Positions 45,821-57,816 of a stretch of DNA of 64,000 bases are shown one piece after another. The position numbers and the translations under genes were made by a program. The notes under the pieces are model-generated. The model worked only from the letters and a program-made list of their open reading frames with translations, had not been told where the DNA came from and ran no database searches. Origin of the DNA: Rhodocollybia butyracea (taxonomy: Eukaryota > Basidiomycota > Agaricomycetes > Agaricales > Omphalotaceae); assembly GCA_015501585.1 (NCBI GenBank), contig JADNRY010000246.1:1-64000 (forward strand), in the 5' to 3' direction. Position 1 is the first letter of the stretch. The number at the start of each line of letters is the position of its first letter.

Positions 45821-48441
45821 TCAGCCCCTGGTAGGACCTGTGCCTCCGCTAGTTGAGTTACCTTTCTTCTTGTCATTGGCGGATCCGGTTCTGGGTGGAC
45901 CTTGCCAGTCAGGGACTGAGGGGAAGGGGCAGAGTCCTACGGGATGGTCGATGGAGTAGCAGAGGCTACAGCGATAGGGCTTGGGGTTGAACGACGCCTG
46001 GCCTCGGTAGCCATCGGTGGGCTGGAATTTGAAGAGAAGCCGGGTGAGCTGCTGGTGGTGCGAGATGGACGTGGAGAACGGGGCACCGTAAAGGAGCCAG
46101 GTGACCTTGGTGAGAGGCTTGGTGTCTTCATCGTTGTCGAACTTAGCGATCGGGTTGGACACACCAACGTCGAGGGGGCAGACATGGAGATTGGCTACCC
46201 AGAACGCGAAGTTCTCCTCCGGTGCGAAATCCTTATCATAGGCATCGGCGTGGGCGGTGACAAGCTGTTTGATACCTGGGTGGGTGCTGAGCTCATTGCG
46301 AAGAAAGTTCAGGCATTCAAGCCGGTGCGGTGGGGAAGAGTCCCACGTAAGGCCTTTGACTTGCGCCAGGAAGCCATCAATCCGAGGGGGGAAAGAGGAT
46401 AGGTGGATCACTTGGGCACCAGCAGCGATCGAGGTCTGATCAGTTGGGCCAAGTAAACTTTTCACAAGGTTTCTCGGGAGGTCTAGGACCATGTGGTAGT
46501 GCGGGTGCCAATCTGTTTGCCGTCACTATCCTTGATAGGAATAGCGTCAGAAAGGAAGATGTCGTTCTTCGGGACGTTGGTCCGTCGTGCAAGGAGCGTG
46601 AGTATGGTGTCGTGGCGCTGGGCATCATCGAGTTTGGAGTCGTTGCCGAGGGCAACTAGGAAAGGGTTCTTTGCCGCATCTGTGTTGGTCCAAGTCTCGA
46701 CTTGCTTAAGATTCTGACCCTCGCAGTAAGTTTCCCTGTTGCGGCCGGCAATGGGGTGGCCGTGAAGTGAAGCTTCGGTGGCCGGTTGTTAATTGTTCCA
46801 AGTGGGTATGCATCCTCGATCCTCTGTGGTCGGGGTGGTTCTCGCATGTCAGCCTGGGTAGGCGTTCGATGGGAGCGGGATTGGTGAGGAGGGATGTAGG
46901 AAGGAGAGGCATGGTGATGATTGTCGTGATGCTTTTTTGCGGGAGGAGGTGTATGCTCTTGACGACTCTGGTGGTGCGAGGCTCGTGATGGGGATCGTGA
47001 GAGACGTCGGGCAAAACGGTTAGCTCGAGGGGAGTGTGACCTTGACCTGCCACGGTAGTGTGAAGGAGGAGGGGTATGAGCTGGCCGCTGCTGGAGACGA
47101 GGGCGAGACGCTGACCGGTTGCGGTGATGTAGTCGTCGTGGAGTGGGGGAGCGGGAGCGGGATCCATTGTAGCGGTAGTGATCATCAGTACTCTGGGAGC
47201 GGGATCGGCTTCGCATCTTGTTAGAGTACTGCCTAGGTAGACGATGAGGGTAGCGGTGGCTTCTGGAGCGAGCTTCTGACTCGGAGACAACTGCTGCGCG
47301 GTAGACGTGTCGTTCTTCCTTGTCACTACTGTGAGCCATGTCTGAGGGAGAGACTGGTCGTTGGCGTGTCGCCTTGGATTTGGCCACTTGGGCGAGCATT
47401 TCTACCTCTTGTTCTGCAAGCAGGTTGTCGTCAGACGGATCCGCATGAGAGTTGGGGGTGTGACTAGCGACTGAGGTTGAAGCGGCGGCTGGTAGGATAG
47501 GCAGAGGACCAGTGGGTGCTGTAATAGTACCTTTGAGTCGATACTGGGATGGAAGGGGGAGTAGAATGATGTGCGTACCCTTCGGGGTTTTCTTCCGTTT
47601 ATCACTGCTGGGTTTCGGGCAGCAGGCGGTTGGCTATCCTCGAGGACCGGTTTAAGGCTAGAGGCTGTGGTAGTGCTCTCCGTGTGGGTGGTCTCGGGGT
47701 TGGCGTTAGTCGACTTTGGCTGCGTGTCGCTATGGTCATTGTAGTGGCTAAGAAGGAGTGGTTCAGGAACATTCGAGGTCTGAAGCAGCGAAAGATGGTA
47801 GTTATGGGTGACATACGTTGTTTGGGCCCAGTTACTTTCTTCTTGCCTTTGTTCTTTGCTGCAAGCGCTGCTTGCGCATGAGCAACACTGGATGCATTCG
47901 ACGTATCGTTACTGATGATAGAGGAAGCGGCATTGTTCGCGGCAGGTAGTCCAGAAAGGGTTTTCTTGGGAGCAGGCGGTTTGGGAGCTGGGAGGTCTTT
48001 GGCGATTGGACCATCGGTGGGTTTAGTAGTAGGATGGGGAGAGTGGATGCTGTCGTCGACACCACCAGAGGTGGCCAGTGCCTTGAGAATCTTGCCCGGT
48101 GAGGTGGGGTTAGCAGGTGAGGTAGATCGATGGCGGGAGGGGGTTTTAACGATGTCAGAGTAAGAGGGGCGACGTTCGAGGCCAGCAGGCGTCGCTGTGG
48201 TCGGGGTAGTTGGAGAGGAGGCTTGTTCAGACATTCTGTAGTACGAGACAATATCTAGTGCTTTGGATGCGGTAGAGTTTCGAGATGTAGTGAAAGAGTT
48301 TTCGAGAGAGGCTTCTAGCGCGTCGCCTCTTTTTATATGTGTGAGGCCGGCCACGCTATCCTTTGTCTCTTTGTCTCCAATATTACCATATTTAGTTCGG
48401 GAGATGGAAGGGAACGTGTCGTTGGAAAGTCGTGTTTTCAT
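45821..48441 (-). pseudogene. LINE ORF1 (gag-like, nucleic-acid binding)
   Basis: The likely start is 48,234 (MSEQASSPTTPTTATPAG), although the frame is open from 48,441. It continues with ERRPSYSDIVKTPS, an Ala/Lys segment (AALAAKNKGKKKVTG), an Arg/Ser/His-rich stretch (47,400-46,800, RSRSRSQS and relatives) and a C-terminal domain ending in the knuckle CSLCYSIDHPVGLCPFP (46,000). At least three frame changes (about 47,800, 47,400 and 46,660) break it. ORF1 proteins bind LINE RNA. The open stretches on the opposite strand here are shadows. Confidence 0.75.
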
Positions 48442-49035
48442 GGTTTCGGCTTTGTCAACAGTGCTGGCAAGGCCTAAATGCTGTTTTTTTGCATAGTTTG
48501 TTGTTCACGCAAAGTGTAGGGCAGGTGGTGAGCCATGTCCGTCCAGCGGACATCGAGGAAAGGAAGACTTCCGTTAGCGCCAAGTTGTCAATATTGAGTA
48601 CGTGGCGGCTAGCGCTGGTGATGTCATCTCAATCCAAGTGAAAATCAGTTCCGATTTGGTTAGTACATAGAGACAAAGACGTCTTTCAAGGTTGTTTATG
48701 GTGTGGTTGGTAGCCACTGAGCCACTTCGTAGCTAGCTAGGGTAGACGAGGAGTCTTCTGGGGCGCTGAATGGTAGTACTCGGATGGCTGCTCAATTCGA
48801 CGCCGTTTAGTTAGTTCCGAGGAACCACTAGGGCGTCGAAAGAGAAACCAGAACCGACCTTGCCACTGGTAGTGTGGGAAAGACTCGTGATGGTGGTGGT
48901 ACGAGTTCAAGGAGCGCCCCTTAATAAAATCACTTACCATCCTAAGTACCTCATTTTTGTTGTTTCACCATGATCTTCCAAGCCTAATAAGAACTAAGTT
49001 AACCTCATGTATGCGAATAAGAAGGATGATACATA

Positions 49036-49645
49036 TAGGGCTCTGCACCGGAACCGTACTGTATAGACCTCTGAAGCATCTTGATATGGTACGGCCTATG
49101 ATAGCCGTATTCACCGTATTTTGACAGCCGTTACGGCCGTAAATACGGTATACCAGATAAACTGAGCAAATACGGAGCCTGTTCACTAAAAGTAACATCT
49201 TTCATTTTTTAAGACCCAATTATCTCTTAGGGAACTAGTTTATAACTAGTTTATCATATCTTTCAGCTGTATATATATTTTTTATTAGGTGGTGGGAGCC
49301 ACCTTGAGATGAGCCCGGACTGTCGGCATCTCCGGAACTCCTCATCAACCCCATTTTCTTGCCATATTCTGCCTTGGAAGCAGGAAATAATTGATTAAAC
49401 CTACATCTAAGAGTATCTTCCGCTGATATGAACTTGATTGTAACCATTTTAAGGACCCATGGTACCCAATTTTTTTCTATCTAGTGCCGTACGCCGTATT
49501 GCCGTATTACGGCCGTACTTTTACGGTACTGTATCTGTCAGACACATGGAACTACAGTTGTATGGTACGGTCACAGCCTAATTGTAGCCGTATGGCACCG
49601 TAAAATATACGGCCATAGCCGTATACGGTACGGTGCAGAGCCCTA
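49036..49645. mobile_element. hAT-like MITE (610 bp) with 8-bp duplication
   Basis: Ends TAGGGCTCTGCACCG and its complement CGGTGCAGAGCCCTA, flanked by perfect GATACATA copies (49,028-49,035 and 49,646-49,653). The interior is full of palindromic GCCGTAT/ATACGGC motifs. No coding region. The 8-bp duplication and TAGGG start fit hAT. Confidence 0.9.
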
Positions 49646-49653
49646 GATACATA

Positions 49654-50209
49654 TGTATGCCTTGCCAGTGAGACTCCCCTGCTGTTCATCGAGGTCAATT
49701 CCAGATTATCATAACAAGCTGTTCACCGATTTGAAGTTATGAACGTGAGAGAATCAAGTTGTATTGCATATAATTTTAAAGTAAAAGCCATCCCGGTAGA
49801 TTACTTACTTCGGTTTATTAACACAGCCAAAGTAAGAGCACATCGTGACACATCGCGTTGCTCAAAGGATATCGCGCGATATCAATACATCAAAGAGAGA
49901 CGCTCACAAGGATCGAAGTACACACTTTGTTTCAGGAAATTCTCGGACCGACTCAGATTTTTTACGATTGAATGCTTCAGAAATTCTCGTAGGTTTTGAC
50001 TGGGACTCAAGCCTCCAAACCCAAACGTTACACCTATTCTAGAGCCAATCCTTCGGCGCCTCGGCATTCAACCCCGAACAGCGCTCGCCGCGGACTTGAC
50101 CAGTTCCGCGCAATGTGCACAGCCACATCAACGTAAGACGTAACGGCCACGTCAGCGCCTGCTTTTCAACCACCATTGCCTTATCTATGGAGCCGTTCCA
50201 TTCGACCAA
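49654..50209. other. Parent-element sequence, no gene seen
   Basis: Lies between the hAT-like MITE and the Helitron. Short open frames only. Confidence 0.4.
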
Positions 50210-50221
50210 CTAGTAGATACC

Positions 50222-50236
50222 CGTGGCGATGCCACG
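50222..50236 (-). terminator. Helitron 3' terminal hairpin
   Basis: Six-base stem CGTGGC/GCCACG with a three-base loop, followed by twelve bases ending CTAG. It serves as the rolling-circle replication stop signal in Helitrons. Confidence 0.85.
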
Positions 50237-50312
50237 AAGAGCACATAAATTGGCAGTTACATATAGTACAATGGTAGTTTGCTCAGCGATATTCAACAAT
50301 AGTTATGTTTAG

Positions 50313-51422
50313 TTATGAGTGGAGCGACCCCCGCTTCGAGTGGATGAACCTGTAGTAGATTTTTCCTCTGCAGTAGATTTTTTCCTTCTTGAGGACAGGT
50401 TCGTCATCCAAATAATCGAGAGCTAAGTCATCAAAATTGGCAACCTGTTTTCGTTTCCCTTTCCGCACACGCACTTGAGCTGTAAGTGGATGTTTAAGTA
50501 ACACATATGAGAGCCACGAAAAGTCAATTTCAAACTTACTGGAAGAGTCCGGGAGAGGATCAGGTGCAGTGGATTGACCTAAAAAGGTAACAGATTCAAC
50601 GGACATGCAGAATCTCTCTGGGTGTTGCTCTTTATCGCCTTCCTTTGGAATGACTCGAGTTAAATACCCTGAAGCTGCCAAAGGCGAGCTTTGCTTTGGA
50701 ACTGGCTTGTTTGACTTTCCTCTTTTGTCAACTTTGTACCGGGGTGAATCTGGAATTATGGCACGTAAAGGAAGGATAGAGTCGTTGCGGCGGTCACTGA
50801 GAACATATGTATACTGCTGGGGATTCATATCAAATGTTGCCTCCTTGGTGATAACATTCTGTGCAATGCCAATCACGTCGATGTAGGGCCGTTGTTTGGG
50901 ATTAGGGGAAGCAACCTCATGTAGCTAGTGAATCTTCAATTTCAATACAAAGATAGTCTGGAGTAGTACATACCCAGGTAACATCGCCAATGAGATCATA
51001 TTCAGAGTCTTCTAACTGTTCTTCTCCAACTTTAATGCCTCCTTCGGGCATTTTTGCAACCTGAATAAATTGAGTCCAAGTCAGTAAAGAGAAGTTGACA
51101 TGATATCGATGCAACATACCAAAGCTCGTATCTCAAATAAACCTTTGTCCCGGAACTGTCGGTCTTCATTGTTGAAATAGCGAAAGGCGCCAAAGAGAGT
51201 TTCGCCTTCAGAGATGTAAAAGTTTGCATCAAAGAGCAAAGATTTGCCTTCAATGATTTGTCCATTCCCGAGCAAGGAAAGACCAGTAAGTTGAGCTGAT
51301 GACATGGTAATAAAGCAGATAGTTTGTAAAAGTGAAGTTGGTTGATCGTGGAGCCGAATGATATCACCTCTTTCACAAAGTGTATAAGGGTCAGACATCA
51401 GAGACGTGTTACGCCAGAGCAA
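50313..51422 (-). CDS. Helitron accessory protein, unknown (possibly OB-fold/ssDNA-binding)
   Basis: Three exons are suggested: 51,422-51,121 (MSDPYTLCERGDIIRLHDQP, then NGQIIEGKSLLFDANFYISE and FRDKGLFEIRALV); 51,062-50,975 (VAKMPEGGIKVGEEQLEDSE, YDLIGDVTWV); and about 50,930-50,313 (LHEVASPNPKQRPYIDVIGI, QQYTYVLSDRRNDSILPLRA, and a basic C-terminus with KGKRKQ). GTATG...CAG/TAG intron borders fit. The alternation of short beta-like segments and the phrase YIDVIGIAQNV...VLSDRR recall an OB-fold, and Helitrons of plants and animals often carry RPA-like proteins, but I do not recognise the family and the function is inference. It lies inside the Helitron downstream of the helicase, on the same strand, and appears unbroken. 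Confidence 0.55.
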
Positions 51423-51546
51423 TGGAGAAATCGTTCTAAGAGATCATGTGACCGCTTTGTCGAGTGAGTCACCAGCATGAATCGCTCGGAACTGCTCTGC
51501 ACCTTTGCTCATACAGTTAAAATTATAAAAGTGAACTCAAGATATA

Positions 51547-54500
51547 CTAATCATTGAAAACTTCTGGATATACAATATTTCTAGTAATATTCAAAGGAGC
51601 ATCTGGACTAAGGAGAACTTTCACCCGATTTTGAGATGTAACTCTTGAGAAAGCAACATAGAGTTGACCATGTGTAAAAACGGGGACACAAAGGTCCAAG
51701 CCAACGTGTGTAACAGATTGACCCTGTGCTTTATTTATTGAGATCGCAAATGCAAGACGGATAGGAAATTGGCGGCGTTTAAGAACAAATGAGTATTCAG
51801 ATGTATTGGTGGAGGGTGTAAGGCTTATTCGAGGAATGAATACATTTTCACCATTGTGTTCACCACCAAGGATAGAAGCTTCAAGAACACGCTCTGAAAG
51901 GCGGCGCAGTAACAGTCGGGTACCATTACATAGACCACGTGCAGGGGCAAGATTACGCAAAAGAATAACTGGACATCCTGGTTTGAGCTTCAGCTCTCCT
52001 GGTGGTAGTCCAGAAGCAGTGAGAGAGCGCAGATATTCGATGGGAATGGCATCATTAAGTCTGGTCATCAGCTCCACGCTCCGTAACAACAGAGTCAGCA
52101 CTGAAGAAAACTGAAGTGTCTCCAGGAATGCGGTTGAGAATATCATTGTTGATTTCATCCACGTCTCGATTCCTTGGTGCAAGGATTATGCGTTCTGAAA
52201 AGAAACATGGAGGCGGGGTGATCTGATCGAGGTGAGGATAAATGAAGTCGATGAGAGCACTTGGGTTTTCTACACGCATATTAGCAGGAAAACTTATTGA
52301 GGAGTCGGGATGATGAGTGGAACAACCATGTCCAATGTCCAACAGCCATTGAGCGAAAGCTTCCTCCTCTGTACCCTCTTCAAGGCGTTCATTTTTTGTG
52401 AGAGTCAAAATCTTGGTTTGAGTCCAAAGTACAGAACGTCGAAAACATGCATCAACAATCTCTTCTTGACTTCCTTTTGGAACAACAGGCAAAATTTGTT
52501 GAAAGTCACCTCCAAATACAATGGTCAAGCCACCAAATAGTCGATCATCATCTCGAATATCTCGCAGAGTACGTTCCAGACACTCATGTGTTCGACGGTG
52601 ATGCATAAGAGCTTCATCCCAGATGATAAGGTCAGCTGCACAGAGAAGGCCTGCTGGCATACTTTCTTTGGGGATAGCACAGAATGATTCATCGCAAAGA
52701 CCTTCAATGGGAATTTTGAATAGTGAGTGAGCAGTACGGCCACCAGGAATTAAAAGTGCTGCAATACCCAAAGAAGCACAACAAAGGACAACCTTAGAGT
52801 TGCCTCGAAGATAATGACATAATGTAGTGTACACGAAAGTTTTTCCCGTTCCCCCAGGACCATGGAGAAAGAACAACTTGCCTAAAGCATGGGCAACAGA
52901 ATCCGTAATGGTATCAAATGCATAACGCTGTTCTACATTCAACATTGGGATGCGGTGAAGTGCATGGTGATGTTCGTCATCAGTATTATAATCAAGCTGT
53001 TCTCCAATCAAAGGATTGTCAACTTCACGAACCCAGTCATGTTGTTGTCAGGAAGTGAACATTTCCTGACCGACAAATTGGACACATGATTGAGCACATG
53101 ATTGTCTCAATGTTGTATTAATGACATTTGATAACAAACGAGTCATATGGTCTAATTTCGGGTGCAATATAATGACCCGGAACCCGGAACCGGAAATGAA
53201 TTATATTATATGAGTCAAAATGACTCGGAACATGACTCGGAATGACTCAATATGACTTAGGTAGCTAGTATAAATACCGCTCAGTAGATACATTGTACCC
53301 CAGCCTTGTTATTTTGGAACTATTACCTTTGTGCAGCATAGCTGTGAATTGAACCTTGATATGAATCTTAGTTGCTAACTGTGAATATCCAGAAGCATCA
53401 CCAATTACCTGCTTACAACAGAAGAATCCCTGCTTATTACAGAAGAACCACCTTTACCTGCTCACCACAGAAGAACTACTTTTACCTGCTTACCACAGAA
53501 GACGTCACATCTGTTTGATCAGAATACCAGAATATTACCTGTTAACACAGAAGAACCATCAGAAACCACACTGTTAAATCAGCAACACCAAACTCGATAT
53601 TGTAGTAAATCTGCCCAACGGGCCCCTCGCTATACTGTACATTGGGAAGATCTAATTGTGAACGGATCTTTACAGTTGTGGAAGAGGCATGGGTGGAAAG
53701 GTTGATAATGAACAACCAGACTCGAGAAGAATGTGACTCAAGAGATAAAGGCCATAGTCAAAGGTCTCATCATCAGAGGGATCACAATGGCCCATACATA
53801 TGAGGCGATAGCGGAGGTCATCACAGATAAAGTGTTGAAATTCCAACCAAAGAGTCTCTGGCTGTGTGGGCAAGCAGAACAGGAGAATTGTTGCAAAGAG
53901 AAGTCGAAGTCGAGTCCCAGTTTGCATTTGGGCAGCTTCTTCGAGACATTTTTTCCATTCTCCATCATCTTCAAGAAGACCACATGCAAGGCAAGCATTG
54001 CGGAATGAGTCGTAGAGTGTCCCTATGCACTATAAGTAAAGAGATTATGGATATGAAACGGAATAACATACCTTCATAAGTGCGCAAATCCTCAAATGAT
54101 TTAGGACCTTTCATGACTGTTAACAGAGTCCGCATGTAGAAACGTTTGCCACTACGTGGTGAAACAAAGAACATACGACCCAATGCAAAACCTTGCTTCC
54201 ATGGAGACCAGGACTTTGTATCGTCCTTCCATGTGAAAGACTGTGGGAATTCTTGGTATGTATACTGGTGAGCAACTAAATCTGCTTCATCGGAAATACG
54301 ATTTGCGGCAAAGAATGCAGTGAGCTTGGTGTGCTCATTTCGAGCACGTTCCAAGACTACGTGATGATCTTCGTTGGGGTCATAGTTAACCATATGTTGT
54401 CAACACCAGGGAGATGAACCTGTAGCTGAACGACATTTGGAACCTGTCTGTGTACATCAAAATGGAAAATACGCCAAAGTGCTTCAGGAGGTCCAATGTA

Positions 54501-57500
54501 GCGTCCATCAATATACCGTTTGATTTCGTCACGTTCAAGCTCTAGGGTTGCTCGATCACCACCTTTGTGGATGTACTTGAATGGATATTTGATAGAACGG
54601 ATGTTGACAGCACATTTAACATTGATATGACAGTCATACCGAGCACTGAGGTAGGGACAGTATGGGACAATGAAGCGGTTATCAATATGATGACCTTGAA
54701 CTTCATAAGCACAACCGACATTGGGTTGTGCATAGAGAGGATAACCATCTTCATCCATTGTGGTGAACTCTTGAAAGTGTTTCAGATAGTGTTTGGTGCA
54801 GTTTCCTGATTCCATGCAAGGAGCACGCCAATCATAGGCGCCACAAGGACCATGGACCATACACTTTTTGACGGTGTGGAAGAGCATTGGTTGTGTAACA
54901 GGATCTGGCCATTTTGCGGAGATACAAGAATCAATGGCATTGGGTGTTAAAAGTTTGAACAGATCTTTAAGGAAAATGAGGAGATGAATATGAGGGAGAC
55001 CACGTTTCTGGAACTCGATTGTGTAGACGTAAGCAACAGCATTGCCAAATATGCCGTCTTTAGAGATTTCGTCCAGCAGACTCCTCTTCTTCAACTGGAA
55101 CACTCGTGCAACCAGATCCGGACAATCATATGCAGTTTGACCAGGGAGAAGCTCGCGGGTAATTTCGTCCCATTCCGGATTCGCAGTCATGGTCAAAAAG
55201 ATATCTACTTTGTGGTAATATCGAGCGATAGCCATAGCATCCTGGAATCGCTGTTGCATATGACGGGGTCCACCAATGTATGATGATGGCAATATGAAAC
55301 GTTGACCTAGTGCATTGAGGTCAACATTGTTGTCGCCATGTTCAACAGCATCTTCTAGACCACTGTAAAGGGAGGCACGTAGCTTTCCCTGATTCTTATA
55401 ATGCCAGTTTAGCTTGTTCTGGTCGGCACAAGCCCACATGTCAACAGTGTATTGCTGCAGAAGACGTCCACCACGAAGGATTGTAGAAAATTCACCATGA
55501 CAGGGATGAAGACGAAAAGCAGCATGTCGAGATTGGGAAAGGCGCCGACCGGGAGAGCCATCTTCTTGCTGGAGTCGCAGACCTTCATGCCATCCCGGTT
55601 CACCATATGGAAAGAGGAGGACATAATGTAAAGGTGCATAGGCTGAGTGACGATCACTGATACGGGTGAGCGTAGGTTCACCACCACAAACACGTCTCCT
55701 GAGCAGGATGTCGCGAGTATCTTTAGGTAGAGATTCTCCAGGGAGGATCATTGCAACCTCGTCTGCTTTTGGGAGATTATATCGTCAAACGTCATTTGAA
55801 GGCATAACACGCAGACGGATTGTTGCTTCCTCGACACCACCATAATTACAGAGAACTTCATGAGCATGTTGGTAAATAGCATGGTACGGGTTATATTCAC
55901 GAACGACATTCTGTAAAGAAGACATAGTCGACATACGGACATTAGGGTTTCTGTTCATGCGCTGCTGTAATGATATAGTTGGGTCATAAAAATATACCTG
56001 CGCATAGCTTGGAGACTGTCCAGAAGGAGGTTCAAGAGCACTGGAAAGATGGCATAGCTTCCCTTGAATCCGGAACACCCAATTTCGAGGACCATAATGG
56101 TTCACAGTACGATCAATGTTATCTGCACCAAGCGATGTAAAGGCAAGGGCAGCATTGTACTGTGTGATGTTATCACAAAACTCAGCAGCTTCAGCATCTA
56201 TTCCAGTATAAAGGCCCATAAGATACCGAGGTGGTGGCTGAAGTGTCGACAATTGAACCTGGCCACTCTCGCAACAGGCTCCAAACAGCTTTGTTTTCTG
56301 AACCTGTTCGGCTTCCCAGTAATATGCATCGCAGTAAGGACATCGCAAGTTCATTGGTCCAAGATCATGACATGAACGTGGCTCTTGATAAGGCTTCCTG
56401 GCAATACAGAAAAGATCTCGAGAGGTTTCGGTAACTGAAATAGCTATTAAGACAAATTATACACACACAAAATGAAAGATGAGACTTACAAAAAAGAACT
56501 GGTTGAGTAGGTTCAGGAGATTGAAGATGGCGTGAGCGATGACAATATCGGGGTTGATGTCGGAGAGCTATACATACATTTTAAAAAAGTAAGATAACTA
56601 TATCGAAAATATGAAGAAAAAACTAACCAATGTCCTCAGGAGTAAAAGAATCATGAAACGGCAGAGAAGAACGCCCTGGAGAATCTATCAAATTGAAAAG
56701 AATGAAGTTTTGATTTAAGGGGACCACATACCCATGTGTACATTGCTAGATTGGAAAGTTGGAGGAGGCGTTGGAAGTTGACGGTTAATAACAACAGAAG
56801 AACCTTTCAATGAACCAATTATGTGAGGATATACACACATCAAGTGATAAATATGCATTACCATGAAGACCTCGCATGGAGGAAGTAGTATTATTGAAAG
56901 CTGCATTAGAAAGAAAGATAAAGTAAATCGGCTGAGTCAAGAAAAGTAGTTGCTTACCATGTTCTCTTGATGATGAATAATCGAGGGAAGAGGACAAGTA
57001 ACGATGAGGATGGTCATATGAATCAGGGTCATGGAGGACTGATGATTGGAGGGGACGTTCTTGGGCACGTTGGGCATGTGGATCCCAGTATTGATTGCTG
57101 GGACCAGGGGAAGACTACAACAAAACAAAGACGAATGAAAAAGAAAAAAAGTAGTCGCAAAAAGCAACGGACCTGTCGAACAATATTACGGGATTGTCTA
57201 TGTCGCGAATTGTCGTATTCAGACAGAGCCTAAGAGTGCACGATAATTAGGATGCAGTTGTAGTACATAAAAAACAAAAGTATAAACCAAAAAATCCAGA
57301 TTTTCTTTGGTTCTCGGGCTTTTACGCTTCGTAGGACTAGCTGGAGGATGGTGGTCACGGAAAAGATGGCGAGCACGTTCCTGTTGTCTCTGGGGTGTAT
57401 TTATGACATCAGTAAGTTGGTTCTGAGAGCTGTTTTGAGTCGTCAAAAAAGAATCGGGAGTGAGGATATTAAAATTAGAATCATCAGGACCGCGGCAATT

Positions 57501-57644
57501 CCGAGAGCTGTTTTGAGTCGTTGAAAAAGACTCAGGAGTGAGGATATTATTAAAATTAGAATTGTCAGAACCGCGGCGATTCCGAGAGCTGTTTTGAGTC
57601 GTTGAAAAGGACTCAGGAGTGAGCATATTGAAATCAGAGAACAT
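51547..57644 (-). pseudogene. Helitron RepHel transposase (HUH nuclease + PIF1-like helicase)
   Basis: The N-terminal part (57,644-57,219) has a threefold repeat of LTPESFSTTQNSSRN type. After introns, 56,354-54,357 holds the Helitron_like_N/Rep domain: VDIFLTMTANPEWDEI, the HUH motif FQKRGLPHIHLLIFL and the tyrosine region KYPFKYIHKGGDRATLE. Helicase: VEQRYAFDTI, Walker A GPGGTGKTF, Walker B LIIWDEALM, GGDFQQILPV, and near the C-terminus SINKAQGQSVTHVGLDLC, then GQLYVAFSRVTS. The enzyme nicks and unwinds DNA for rolling-circle transposition. Lesions: TGA at 55,787-55,785 (expected CGA), a 2-bp AT duplication near 54,385, the solo LTR at 53,046-53,674 and a one-base loss near 52,070. Confidence 0.9.
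53046..53674 (+). mobile_element. Solo LTR (629 bp) in the Helitron helicase gene
   Basis: Starts TGTCAGGAAGTG and ends GATCTTTACA, flanked by perfect GTTGT duplications (53,041-53,045 and 53,675-53,679). A TATAAATA motif at about 53,269 indicates plus-strand polarity. Its removal joins the transposase codons PPMPLPQ to HDWVREVDNP in frame. Likely Ty3/gypsy type, by length and the TGTCAGGAA start; produced by recombination between two LTRs. Confidence 0.92.
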
Positions 57645-57816
57645 TTTTGTTGAGACGGATGAAGAAGAGGTGAAAGAACGGAAAAGAGTCGCGTGATCGC
57701 GATGTTAGTGACGCTGGCAGTGGCAGTGGAGCAGCGGAGAGTCGGAGACGACTGGACTCAGAGACACTGGAGACCGAACACGTGAGGCTGATAACCCCAT
57801 AAACTATACTTCCTGA

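Larger units (their letters stand above)
39845..48920 (-). mobile_element. Full-length LINE (9.1 kb) with poly(A) and long target duplication
   Basis: On the minus strand the element runs from 48,920 to a 28-base A tail (T run at 39,845-39,872). The same 13 bases TTAATAAAATCAC lie outside both ends (39,832-39,844 and 48,921-48,933; two further T may belong). It encodes an ORF1/gag-like protein (48,441-45,821) and an ORF2 with endonuclease, reverse transcriptase, RNase H-like and zinc-finger regions (45,337-40,301). Both are damaged by frameshifts and stops. Tad1/L1-like clade by domain order. Confidence 0.92.
50210..57816 (-). mobile_element. Helitron (7.6 kb) with both termini
   Basis: On the minus strand the 5' end is A|TCAGGAAGTATAG (57,816) and the 3' end is a hairpin CGTGGC-ATC-GCCACG (50,236-50,222), then GGTATCTACTAG|T (50,210). 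The TC start, the CTAG end, the hairpin about 10 bp from the end, the insertion between A and T, and the absence of target duplication are all Helitron hallmarks. It carries a RepHel transposase gene and an accessory gene. The transposase is disabled by a stop, two frameshifts and a solo LTR. Confidence 0.93.

Noticed and set aside
45944..48640. Several 60-150 aa frames on the plus strand
   Set aside because: They are antisense to the LINE ORF1, whose zinc knuckle and motif order mark the minus strand as coding.
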